Shown piece after piece: positions 11,020 through 20,930 of a stretch of 64,000 bases of DNA; the stretch's first letter is position 1; each line of letters opens with the position of its first letter. Below the pieces are notes generated by a model that saw nothing but the letters and a program-made list of their open reading frames with translations, had not been told where the DNA came from and made no database searches. The position numbers and the translations under genes were made by a program. This DNA comes from Naematelia aurantialba (taxonomy: Eukaryota > Basidiomycota > Tremellomycetes > Tremellales > Naemateliaceae), in assembly GCA_021527695.1 (NCBI GenBank), contig JAKFAO010000003.1, positions 310,001 through 374,000 of the forward strand. The letters run 5' to 3'.

Positions 11020-12971
11020 TCACACTCCGTGACTACCGCGCAGCTGGTACCCCATCGCAACGCTAGCGACGAGCGCGTCTACTGCAAACCCGCGTTTGGC
11101 GTAATCTGCAGCCATGTCAGCGGACGACGGACACAGAGAGGGGTTGCGAGCTCCGTCTCAAGAAAAAAAGCAAGGTAGGGCCGGAGCCGGTCGGCGTGGG
11201 GGGCCGGGGCAGGGCGGGCAGTGTAGAACGCGGATCTGGAACATGGGGTCTGGCCTTACCTTGGATGGTGGCATCGAGGTCTGTAAGGGGCACTACTTTC
11301 CGGACAATATGCTCGCCCTACACGGAGGCGTCAGCCGAGTCATTGAATCACGGGGGAAGAGCAGAGTCATTGAATCGCAGGGAAGAGCAGAGTCATGAAA
11401 TCGCGGGGTGAAGGTGAGGGGACAGGCAGACGTAGACGTAGGCGTACCTCTTCCAAGTGTTGTTCTGGCTCGGGATCAGATTCGTCTAGGTGGATGTTGA
11501 TCGTCACCAGCTGGAAGCTCGCGCCTGTCATCCTGCACGCCAGGGCGGATCAGCTCGGCAATGCAACGCAGGCGCTGTGCGTGGACTGGGAGGTGGGTTG
11601 GACTGTGGACGGCTGTGGCTGGGTGGTGGCTGGGCTGTGGCTGGGCTAAGGTGCGCTGTGGGCCGAGTAGGATGGGCAAGTTGCGGATGGAGACTCAGGA
11701 AGAGGGAAGTGAAACAGGAAGCGAAAGAGCAAGGAAAGAGGACAAGCTCGGAAAGAGAAGGATCACGCCGAGGCAACCGGATGTATAAGTGATGTGAACA
11801 TGGGTGAGGGACAGGATGGGACGAGGGAGAGACTCACCCTGGATCTTTGACGAGCACAGAGCTGACTTTGCCAATCTCGGTCCGGCCCTGTTCTGCCTTC
11901 CCAGCGCCGTAGCCTGTCTCTTCGTGCAGCTCGCGCAGGGCTGTTGACCTGGATTCGAGCGGTTAGAGAGGCAGTCTACCCTGTGGCATCGTCCGTGGCA
12001 TGGGGAGGGAAAGAGGGGAACGAAGCAGGAAGAACGAAGGAGGAAGAAAGGAGGAGGGAAGACAGACAGAGGAAGAAGGAAACAAAGAAGGAGGAGAGCC
12101 AGAGTAGACGAGTAGAAGAGTAGAAGAGAGGGATGAACGAGCAGCAGGATGCACGGCCACTCACTCGGCATCCTCGCCCTCATCCACCAGCCCCGCAGGA
12201 AACTCAATCACAGCCTTGCCGACCGGCGGGCGATACTGCTCGATCAAGATCGTCGACGTCGGTTTCGACGGGTGGTGCAGCAGCGCCACGATATGCACCG
12301 CTGTGACCCGATATCAGCCTCAGCGTGGGAGCGTCACCCGCCGCGGTGGCTCGAGCGCAGTGCTAGTGTCCGTGTCCGTGTCCGAGTCGGTTGGTATCAG
12401 TGTAGGCGTAGGGCTCACAGTCTACTCCTCCATCTTGCTTGGTCGTGCGGTTCGCGCATTCCCAGTCCCGCTACTTCCATCAGCCGCCGCTCGCTACTCT
12501 CTAGTCGTTTCTCGTTTCTCTTTGCTCGTTTCTCGGTTCTCTTTGCTCGTTACTCGTTACTCGCCGCACGCTGTTCGCGGCTCGCGGCTTATCCTTCTGC
12601 AAGCGGGAGAGCACGAGCGCCAGGGCCAACGCGGAGCGACAGAAACACACCTCTTTCCCGTCCTGGTCCTTCCACTTGATCTTCTCGAGCTTGAGCCACT
12701 TGGCCTCGGTCTTGAGCTCTTGCACATGCAGGATCTCGGGCTGCATTGCCATGTTGCCTGACTGTGACGGAGACAGTGAATGCGACTGCGAATGTGACGC
12801 TGGTGACGGTGACTGGGACTGTGACTGACACTGTGAACGCGACGGAACAGCGCTACCTCGCTGTGCGATACTGATAATCCGGCCGGGGCTCCAGTTGAAG
12901 CGCAAGGGGGAACCAAGGCGAGACGATGGACCAAGTGTTACGAGACGAGTAGCACGAGCCAGAAGACGCAT
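11020..12971 (-). CDS. YSA1: Nudix hydrolase, ADP-ribose/ADP-sugar pyrophosphatase (YSA1/NUDT5-like)
   Basis: Eight exons (12971-12857, 12757-12651, 12470-12419, 12300-12165, 11948-11838, 11532-11448, 11317-11260, 11105-11020) join to 249 residues. The enzyme would hydrolyse ADP-ribose and related ADP-sugars to AMP and a sugar phosphate. A complete Nudix box GX5EX7REUXEEXGU is assembled across the exon 4/5 junction (GLVDEGE...RELHEETGY), supplying the metal-binding glutamates. Family features before it are RDWECANRTTK and IEQYRPPVGKAVIEFPAG. The N-terminus before NMAMQPE is Arg-rich and hydroxylated without acidic residues, so a mitochondrial presequence is possible. The C-terminus GFAVDALVASVAMGYQLRG is typical. 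Start 12971 is the first ATG of exon 1; translation could instead begin at the Met codons in exon 2. Confidence 0.88.
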
Positions 12972-13308
12972 ACAGCACGGGGCAAGATGATGGGATGGTG
13001 CATCTGGACCGTTCGGCCATTGACGTCAAATTCGCCGGGACTGGGACGTGCAGGTGGAGACCAATGCCCGTCGGCCACGACGGAGCGCCTATAACGACAG
13101 CGTCAACGCTTCGTCCGGCGTCCGACGTCGATGCGATGCGATGCGATGCGATGCGATGCGATGCGATGCGATGCGATGCGATGCGATGCGATGCGATGCG
13201 TACATAGATACAACATGTAAAAGACACTGAATGCACATGACCTCTACTTCCCCTCCCACTGCGGCAGGTTCTTCCGGCACCGCCGTCCCGCTCATCCACC
13301 AACCTCGC
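12972..13308. other. intergenic region with (GATGC)n microsatellite
   Basis: Between the Nudix start and the IWS1 stop, both on the minus strand. Apart from the microsatellite at 13130-13200 no gene is evident. Frames reading SHRIA or DAMRC repeats are translations of the microsatellite and are not genes. Confidence 0.6.
13130..13200. repeat. pentanucleotide microsatellite (GATGC)14
   Basis: Fourteen perfect head-to-tail copies of GATGC (70 nt) plus one extra G. The array is upstream of the Nudix gene and downstream of IWS1. No interruptions are visible, which implies recent expansion or active homogenisation. Confidence 0.97.
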
Positions 13309-14884
13309 TCACCTCCCGGCGCGGCCACTCTTGATCTGCCGAGCGAATTTGTTAAACTTGCGATTATCCGACTGTATTCTCGAAACATGTTGCAGATCTT
13401 CTGCCTGGTGCGTGCGCGATTGCGGCGTGATGGTATATTGCACATCCTATCCGTAAATCGCGCTCAGTACCTATCACATGCAGAAGATTGCGCGTCTTCG
13501 AACAGGCACTCACGCGGTTGTTGAACAGCCTCGCTCCCTTCTTGCCCCTGTTCTCTTCGACGGCCTTGCGAGTATCGAAGCGCTTCTCCTTGCGCCGTTC
13601 TTTGGCAGCGAGAGCAATGATTTCCGCCGCGCCCTCTTGGTCGTCTTCATCTCTCCGCCTGGCACCGCCCGACCCGCCCTTGATGATGGGCCGGGACCAA
13701 GATTGGACGAGGTGGTCAGCTTGCCGATTAATCGCAGGCGCGACGCGCTTGGTCTTGGTATAAAAGAGGACGACCGGGCCCAGTCGGCATTCTTTCAAGG
13801 TAGTCGTGTCCAAGTCCATCTATTACCGTCTCAGCAAACAGACAAGACACAAGGCAAGCCTACCAGACGTAGCGTACCTTTGGAAGAACCTCAAAGAGGG
13901 CTTTCTGAATGCCGACAGCCGGCAGCGCACCAGACGGGTAGATCGGCTCGAGCCACTGCCGCACGGCCTCTAGCACACCGTTGTCCACAATCGACTGCCA
14001 AAGCGTAGTACTTGCTCATCAGCTTGTTTCCATCCCTGTGTTCACACCAAAATTCACTTTCGCAGAACGGCCATGACCTCGTCGAGCATGGCGAGCTTTG
14101 CGAATGCCGGCAGCTGGGCATCGTTACTCTGCTTATCCCGCTCTGCGGCATTCATCATCCGGGTCCGTAGCCGCACACAGACTTCATCGTGATAAGAATC
14201 GACAATCTGCACATGAGCGCCGGTCGTGTGTTCGGTTCACTCTACGGAGGTAAGGAGAGAGACTCACATCCACGTCGTCGCCCTTCTTCTTCCGACGGAC
14301 AATCTTGGCCTTTTTGCCGATATTGTCAATCTTCTCGTCCAGAGCCATCCGGCGCACTGCGACATTAACCAGCGCCCCGGTACATCGCCGAAGTGAAACT
14401 GACGAGTATGTTCATCATGAGCAGGCTCTGGCTCTTCCTCTTCCACAGCATCATCATCCGCCCGCGGCCTTTCACGCCGCTTCCTCTCCGTCTTGCGCTT
14501 CTTCTTCTGCCGCTCCTTCCGCTGCCCATCTGCTTCTTCGTCGTCGTCTCCCTCGTCGGCCGCCGTACGGACCTTTCTGAACGACGGGATCTTGGCTGCG
14601 CTCGACTCGGTCGCAGGCACATATGCGTCCGTCTGATCATCATCGGCCTCCTCATCCTCATCGTCGTCCTCGTCATCCCGGATCGCGGCTGGCCGGCTTG
14701 GGAAGGGAAGGCGGCGTGAAGTTGCTGCCTCATCTTCCTCGTCGCTCAGGTCAGAAACGTCCGAGCCACCGCCAAAGACCTGGTCGTACAGGTCCGCTTG
14801 TGTCGCGTCGCCCGCATGAGGAGCAGCGGATTGTGTCGCCTCTTCCTCCACTGGCGAGGCAGATCTCTCTGATTCAGACGACAT
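13309..14884 (-). CDS. IWS1: transcription elongation factor IWS1/SPN1 (TFIIS N-terminal domain)
   Basis: This is the interacts-with-Spt6 protein, which works with RNA polymerase II and Spt6 in elongation and mRNA export. Exon 1 starts at ATG 14884 (MSSESERSASP) and encodes a long acidic, then basic, disordered region (DDEDDDEDEEADDD, RKERQKKKRKTERKRRE). Later exons carry RRMALDEKIDNIGKKAK, the helical TFIIS-N-type domain (FAKLAMLDEVMAVLRK, SIVDNGVLEAVRQWLEPIY, LPAVGIQKALFEVLPKMDL) and the domain's signature ADHLVQSWSRPIIK. The C-terminus (VQYTITPQSRTHQAEDL to KFARQIKSGRAGR) is family-like and stops at 13309. Introns are short. One donor, GTCAGT after the acidic region, is weaker than the rest. 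The gene is divergent from ERG9 with about 400 bp between starts. Confidence 0.88.
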
Positions 14885-15288
14885 GGTCGAGGTGCGATGC
14901 TTTACAGACCAGAACTCACTTGGACATCTCCTTGTGATCGGTGTTTTGCGGGGGAAATAGCCATTGTGGCACTTGATTTCTGGCCCGGCTGTCCGGGATT
15001 TCCTTCCTTCCTTCCTCCCATCGTCCCATTCTCTCACTCTCGTCCCTCCTCGTCCTCTTTCACTTTGTTCATTGCCATCTCACAACTCCGTACACCTGTA
15101 TCTGCCAAGCAGCTCAGACTAGAGTGAATCATAAAACAGACTCGAGATTGACATACGAGCCCCGAAGCGGACCTTGCTCTGCATATCTCACCGAACCTAG
15201 ACCCGCTTTCTTCGGCCTCCTTCCACAAAAGTCGAACTACTAACACACTCTCTTCATTCCAGTCGGACTTGCTCATAAACTCATCAAG
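14885..15288. promoter_or_regulatory. divergent promoter region IWS1 / ERG9
   Basis: 404 bp between two oppositely oriented start codons. It contains pyrimidine-rich stretches (about 15000-15065) but no recognised gene. No obvious TATA or sterol-response motif could be assigned with confidence. Confidence 0.4.
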
Positions 15289-17243
15289 ATGGGCGCTAAA
15301 GAATACCTTGTCCTTCGTGAGCTCTTCTATGGACTTCTGCATCGCACACAGCTGACACCGACGCAGTCTTCACCCACCCCGTATGCCCCTCCTCTGGAAG
15401 AGACAGGTTGCACTGCAGCTGATGACATCAGACCGAGTTGCGGGCCCTGATCAACTATGGGATCTGGAGAGACTCGCGCGACCTGACCAAACCCGAAGAT
15501 TTCGCAGCAACGGGCTACGACAGGGCGACAATGCGGCAGTGTTGGGATTTCCTGGATGCGGCCGGTCGGAGCTTTGCAGCCGTCATCAGGGAACTGGACG
15601 ACGAGCTCGCGAGGGTGGTGAGTCCACTCTCCACCATTTCCCTCCACTTTAGCGACTCTATGCTCGCTCCCGATGCATTCTGTGATATCAGATCACAACG
15701 CCTGACTCGACCAGGTGTGTATGTTCTACTTGGTCCTCCGCGCATTGGACACAATCGAGGATGATATGACAATTCCCAACTCGGTCAAACTTCCAAATCT
15801 GCGCACAATGTATCTCAAGCTGCATGAGCCAGGGTGGACGTTCCAGGGATCTAACGACAAGGACAAGGCAGTGTTGGAGCAGTTCGACGTCATCCAGACG
15901 GAATTCTCAAATCTAGACGAAAAGTAAGTCACGTCGTTCGAGCCGCCAGGTCACTTTGCTTTGAGCTAATTTCTTGCTACAGATATCAAGTGGTTATCGA
16001 GGATATTTGCCGCAAGATGGGCTCTGGCATGGCAGACTTTGCAGCATTGGCGACGCCTGAAGCACCGGTCGCTGAGGTCAACACCATAGCCGACTACGAC
16101 CTCTACTGTCATTACGTTGCTGGCTTGGTGGGCGAGGGTCTCTCTGCACTCTTCTCCGCGTCGGGCAAGGAGCGGCCATGGATCGCATCCCAGTTGACGC
16201 TATCGAACTCGATGGGTCTGTGGTTGCAGAAAGTTAACATCCTGCGTGACGTCAGGGAAGACGTGGATGAAGGACGGGGGTTCTGGCCACGCGCTATCTG
16301 GGCCAAGCACGGCTTTGCATCGATGAAGGAGTTGGTTGATCCTGCGCGCGAGAGAGAGGCGCTATTTGCGGCCTCTGAAATGACCCTCGATGCTCTCCGA
16401 CACTCGACAGACGCACTCGACTATCTCACACTCCTCAAGTGCCAGAGCGTGTTCAACTTTGTGGCTATACCAGCTGTCATGGCGATCGCGACCCTGGATG
16501 TGTGCTTCATGAACCCGAATATCCTCAAACGCAACGTCAAGATCCGCAAGGGCCAGGCCGTCCAGGTGGGTTGTGCATGACAGTCAGGTCAAACTGACCA
16601 TGTAAGCTCATTATGCGTGCTGTAAACCCAAGAGACGTGGCATACATGTTTAGAGCCTATGCCCGGTCGATTCACTCGAAAGTCGTGCCTCAGGATCCTA
16701 ATATGCTCAGGCTGAGTGTCGCGTGCGCAAAGGTGAGTGAGCTCGTTTGTCGTCCATGCTAACCGTTGGACGATCCGTTTCAGGCACCGCGCTGACTGGC
16801 TTAGATCGAGCAATGGACAGAGCACCATTACCCATCCTTCCTCCAGATCACGGGGTCATCAGGTACAGCACGAACGATGATAGACCCTTCGTCCAAGGAC
16901 TCACGCGCCGAGCTGTTCACGCGATTGGCCAAGCAAGCGCAAGAGAAAGCGGCGGCCGAGCGGCGAGACGCCATGATGGCTGACCTGCGTGCTCGTGGGA
17001 TCATCAAGGAGCGCAAACAGGGCGAAGGCGCGACCGAGGAGGAGAAGAAACGAATTGCCGAAATTGAGCAGGACGGTGTGCCGTGGATGATGGTGGTTGG
17101 GATCATTACGGGCATCCTTGCGCTCATGATCGGCATGGGCGCCCTGGTCACATGGGTGGTTATGAGGTTTTTTGACGAGAGTAAGTTATTGAGACCTCTG
17201 CGTACGAGTTTCTTGGCTGGGTGAGCTGATGGTTGCAGAATGA
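15289..17243 (+). CDS. ERG9: squalene synthase (farnesyl-diphosphate farnesyltransferase)
   Basis: Joins two farnesyl diphosphates head-to-head and reduces the product to squalene, the first committed step of sterol synthesis, at the ER membrane. Eight exons (15289-15316, 15367-15380, 15432-15617, 15715-15923, 15983-16565, 16607-16732, 16805-17180, 17239-17243) give 508 residues. Exon 2 is only 14 nt and completes LLFTHPTELRALINYGIW; the last exon holds just two bases and the stop. Both Asp-rich substrate/Mg sites are intact: DTIEDD and DVREDVDEGR. Other motifs are RSFAAVIREL, YCHYVAGLVGEGLS and QKVNILRD. A C-terminal transmembrane anchor (VVGIITGILALMIGMGALVT) precedes the last residues. There is no sign of damage. 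Confidence 0.96.
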
Positions 17244-17547
17244 AGCTCTGCAAGTCTGAGACACTTTTCTGGGGGATAGATGGCCGCTGGACACCTAGGC
17301 ATCGCGATGTATATCAGAATTGCAAGGCAGGTTCATGCAGCGTGTAACTGGCGTCTTTGGAACCTGGTGTTGTGGCATTTTGTCGCAAGTTCGGCTCGCT
17401 GCATGACATCGTTGGCTGTACGCCAGGATTGTAAGAATGGTGGTGATATGCATAGCCTCGCTGGATAAGCCGCCTGACCGACCCGTGCTGTCTTGTCCTC
17501 TAGGAATTCCCACTCGATGCTGTCGTTATCCTTCACAATTCTGGCAT

Positions 17548-19239
17548 TCATATTCTGCCCAGACCGACCACACTCCGGACCTCATGCATGACCTCTGCGG
17601 CCTTGTCCCCTGCCCGATCGCGTCCTTTCTTCGCCACTTCAGACAGGTACCCCTCGTCCTTCCTGATGCGCTCAAACTCGCGCGCGATCGGCCCTAGACG
17701 AGCGACCAGCAGCTCGCCCACCTCGTCTTTGAGGCGCTTCATGCCCCACCCCTGTTGGCCCGCGAAGCGCGCCACGTCCGCTGGGGAGCGGCCGCGGTGG
17801 TCGAGCGCCGACCAGATGGTGAGGAGGTTGGCGAGGCCCGGGCGCGCGGCGGGATCGTACGTGATGGAAGGGGTGGAGTCGGTGACTGCTGATTTCAATT
17901 TGGAGACGATGACGGACGGAGAGTCGGTGAGCAGGATGCGAGAGGATGCGGAAGGTGCGGATTTGGACATTTTGGAGCTGGGGTCTTTGAGCGACAGGAT
18001 GCGTTTCGACGGCACTGAGGAGGTTGGGAGGTCAGCGGCGGCCGGATAGTAGACCAGGGGCTCACCAATCTGCACCTCGGGAAGGGGGAAGACCGGCCCG
18101 AACTGGGTGTTGAACGTCTGTGCGATATCGCGAGCGAGCTCCAGGTGCTGCTGCTGGTCTTCGCCGACTGGCACGACTGTGGTCCTGAGCGTATGAGCTC
18201 GGCACGTACCGCGAGAAACTAGACTCACTTGTACAATAGCACGTCGGCCGCTTGGAGCACGGGGTACGCGAGCAGGCCCAAGCGGAGATCGGACTCGGAG
18301 ACCTGCTCGAGTGTCGCTGAGCGCGCCGTGGCGAGCCGAGACTGCCGAGCGATCAGCTTGGCTGGGCGAAACGAGGATGCATGTCGACGTAGCACGACGG
18401 GACGCAGCCGGTGGAAAGGTAGGTAGAGAAGAGACAAGCGTCGTCCTCACCTTCCAAGTGGTCATGCGTTGCAGCCGGCCGACAGAGGTGATGGTATTGA
18501 GTATCCAAGCGAGTTCGGCATGTTGCACGACCTGCGGTGGGTCAGAATGTGAGCGAGAGCACCATTCCTATATGCTTTCACTTTCTCTGCAGGATCACGA
18601 GCGCGGCGGTTTGAGGAGGACTTATAGTACCCGGCGAGTCTCGAGTGCAATTAGGCTGCAGTTTGAACACAGCTGGAGGGCAGCTGGGGTGCCATGAGAG
18701 TGCAAAGGAGGGCAGAGGAGTGCAAGTGGATGGACCCAGTACTCACATCCTCTTGGAAGAACAGGACCGTCCGCTCAGGATCCACGCCAGCGGCCAATAG
18801 CGCCGCCAGCGCATTCTTCCTGTCTTCTAAAAGCTGAGACGCATTCTGTGGGAGCGTAATGGCGTGCAGGCCGACCACGCTGAGGTATATCGGAGTGCTC
18901 GGGTGAGACGTAGCTTGGAGTTGGAGAAATGGTTGAAACAGCCCCAAGTAGTTGCCAAGCTGAGAATTATGTCAGTTCGTTCCACCAATGTATTGTTCCA
19001 AAACGCTTTAGTCGTACATGAGGGATACCTGTGCAAGTGTCAGGACTGGATAGATCCGTAATCCGTAAAGGTGAATACGACGTACCAGTAGGTTGGATGC
19101 CCGAGAAGATGGTGGGCGGATACCGCTTGTCAGCTGTAACGGGAGCGCTGGAGGAGGATGAAGCACGACAGTTATATCTAACGACGGTCCAAGACACTGT
19201 GCGAGCTGCTGCTGCGCCCTGCGAGACCAAGGTTCGCAT
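17548..19239 (-). CDS. MSW1: mitochondrial tryptophanyl-tRNA synthetase
   Basis: Charges mitochondrial tRNA-Trp. The N-terminus (MRTLVSQGAAAARTVSW, then Arg- and Ser-rich) looks like a mitochondrial presequence. Class I signatures are present: a HIGH-type PHLGNY following FSGIQPTG, and an intact KMSKS in LKDPSSKMSKS. TrpRS features include DRKNALAALLAAGVDPERT, QHAELAWILNTITSVGRLQR, LLAYPVLQAADVLLY and PVGEDQQQHLELARDIA. Early exons are 19239-19086, an 11-nt exon 19028-19018 (encoding the IPH of the HIGH motif), 18959-18747 and 18531-18451. The join after TTWK (18451) to AKLIARQ does not fit a consensus donor in phase; either a non-standard donor or a longer insertion is used. An in-frame ATG at 19263 is an alternative start. 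Confidence 0.92.
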
Positions 19240-19303
19240 GCCGGGTGGTGATGTGGACATGCTCGTATGTGAGGAGTTGCATCTCTCGACTTTTGGTGGT
19301 AAA

Positions 19304-19311
19304 CCACGTGG
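19304..19311. promoter_or_regulatory. CCACGTGG palindrome in the MSW1/PX divergent promoter
   Basis: Perfect 8-bp palindrome centred in the 165-bp interval between the MSW1 start (19239) and the PX-protein start (19405). It is an E-box of the same core as TCACGTGA sites elsewhere in the window. Confidence 0.45.
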
Positions 19312-19404
19312 CTGGCATGTGGGCTTCGGGTAAATATGGCCGAGCAGTTGCTGCTGTCTCGACGCTGCGATGCGAGCCAAGTAACTCGATGCCTCGCTGC
19401 CGTC

Positions 19405-20347
19405 ATGTCTCGCGCAGATAACGCTCCTAGACTATCGCCGTGCGCGTCTCCGTCGACATCTCCAACATCGTCCTTGACGTCCGAGGAAGAGCCATTCGAC
19501 CCTACGGCGCGGATCCCCCCGGACTCGGCGCCGATCCTGGGTCTGCGCGAAATCGCCTCTCTGCGGAGATCAGAGCGGGACAGCCAGGCGGCGTCGCGCC
19601 GTGCCCAATCTGGGCAGATTGCGCTGCTCAGAGCGGTCCATCCGAGTGCTTCAGAGGCCAAGACGGATGACGGTGGTCCTGGCGGACTTGGAAGTGGCGC
19701 CCGGGCTAGCGCGGTGAGCGGCACGTTTGCGAGCGACGTGAGGATCAGAGGGTGGAAGATGGTCGGCGGCAGGACTTGGAGCGACAAGGCAAAGGTCGGA
19801 GCGTATGTCGGTAAGCACGCTGCTCACGATCGCCAGAGGCAGAGGTTGAATGGGAGACCGACCGCGCAGTATACGAGATTGAGATTGCATTGCGCTCGGT
19901 AAGCGGGCCAGTGTCCTTGCGTTTCAGATCCTGGCTGATCCTTTCTCTTTCCTTAGGGAGGCAATATGGAGATTCTCAAGCGTTATACCGACTTTGCCGT
20001 CCTGCGTGCAGCTCTCAAGGCTAGATACCCAGCAAGTCCCCCTCGTTGCACATTGTCTCGTGCTGCCAGACATGGCTGATATTATGCGTTCGCACAGCAT
20101 CTCAGACAAACCATTCCCCAGCTTCCAGGGAAATCGCACCTGTGTAAGCTCCATCACGCCCTTGTCCCCTATCGCCTCGGCGGCGTACTGGAGAGCTTAC
20201 TCATCCGGAATGATAGCCAAGTTCGATCCCGATTTCCTCGCAGATCGACAACCTCGCTTACAGAGGTTTTTACGTACCGTCATGCTCCATCCGGAGATGG
20301 GTAGAGGCGGCGAGGGAACCGTCGTTGGCAACTGGGTGACTGGTTGA
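19405..20347 (+). CDS. PX-domain phosphoinositide-binding protein
   Basis: Five exons (19405-19810, 19870-19898, 19957-20031, 20098-20143, 20217-20347) join to 228 residues. The first ~110 residues are Ser/Pro-rich and disordered. The rest is a phox-homology domain: RIRGWKMVGG, VGAYVVYEIEIALR, the PI3P-type basic motif KRYTDFAVLRAALKARYP, the Pro-rich loop IPQLPGKS and DRQPRLQRFLRTVMLHPEM. The RY of KRYTDF and the RQPRLQRFL helix are the usual lipid-contact positions. Such proteins bind endosomal or vacuolar membranes. It resembles the fungal Ypt35/PX-only group in size, but orthology is not certain. Intron 3 (20032-20097) fits only as GC..AG with donor GCAAGT. Confidence 0.82.
20032..20097 (+). 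other. GC-AG intron in the PX-domain gene
   Basis: 66-nt intron with donor GCAAGT immediately after codon CCA and acceptor CACAG. It joins ARYP to HLRQTIPQLPGKS in the correct phase. No nearby GT donor preserves the PX domain. Confidence 0.7.
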
Positions 20348-20930
20348 CCTGCTTGAGCTGGTACACAAGCAAGAGGACACCGTATGGGTCCCTGCCTCGA
20401 TCCGTACAGGAAGCGGTCGGCAGTTGCTGCTGTCAGGCGTTGAGTGACAATCATGGCGCTCAAGAATGCTTCAACGCTTCGCAGAACCGCAGTGGCTCTC
20501 TACTCTACTATGGAGAGCTGAAGCCCCTCGCGTGCAGAAGGAAGCTATCTGGAATCTCCCGACCGCTTCGCACATAGTCGGCAGGCAAGTGTCCCGGGTG
20601 TCCTGAACTGCTACATCCCGCGGCACGGCGCAACCCCTACGCCCTCTACATAACGAGACAGGGGACGGATGGCATAAGGCGTATCTCCATCTCAAGGGAC
20701 GTAGCGCTAGTCTGGCATGAATCTCCTGTTGCCGCTGGCTTTCTGCGCGTCATAACATTGATCGACCGAGATCACGTGACCTGCCGCGGGCCGGCACGGG
20801 CCGGCATTCCGTTGGCTGATAACCCTTTGGAATATTCTCCTCTTGAAGCTCTGCGACCACGACTTGGACAGTCCCCGCAGCAAGTTTGTAGATTCACTCG
20901 ACAGAAACGCTTTCCTCCACAACAGCAGCT
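20348..20930. other. intergenic / ADH promoter
   Basis: 583 bp without a recognisable gene. It holds a TCACGTGA palindrome (20772-20779) followed by a tandem duplicate of cgggccggca at about 20787-20806. Short frames here lack support. Confidence 0.5.
20772..20779. promoter_or_regulatory. TCACGTGA palindrome upstream of the alcohol dehydrogenase
   Basis: Same octamer as at 483, 25379, 50813 and 53237. It is 152 bp before the dehydrogenase start codon. Confidence 0.45.

Noticed and set aside
13089..13302. Long frames reading SHRIA/DAMRC repeats on both strands
   Set aside because: They are translations of the (GATGC)14 microsatellite; a repeat whose length is not a multiple of three bases per unit gives open frames on both strands without coding meaning.
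4479..17243. A sterol/lipid biosynthetic cluster around ERG9
   Set aside because: Neighbours (IWS1, Trp-tRNA synthetase, Nudix, PEX3) are unrelated housekeeping genes; there is no shared pathway or co-orientation.
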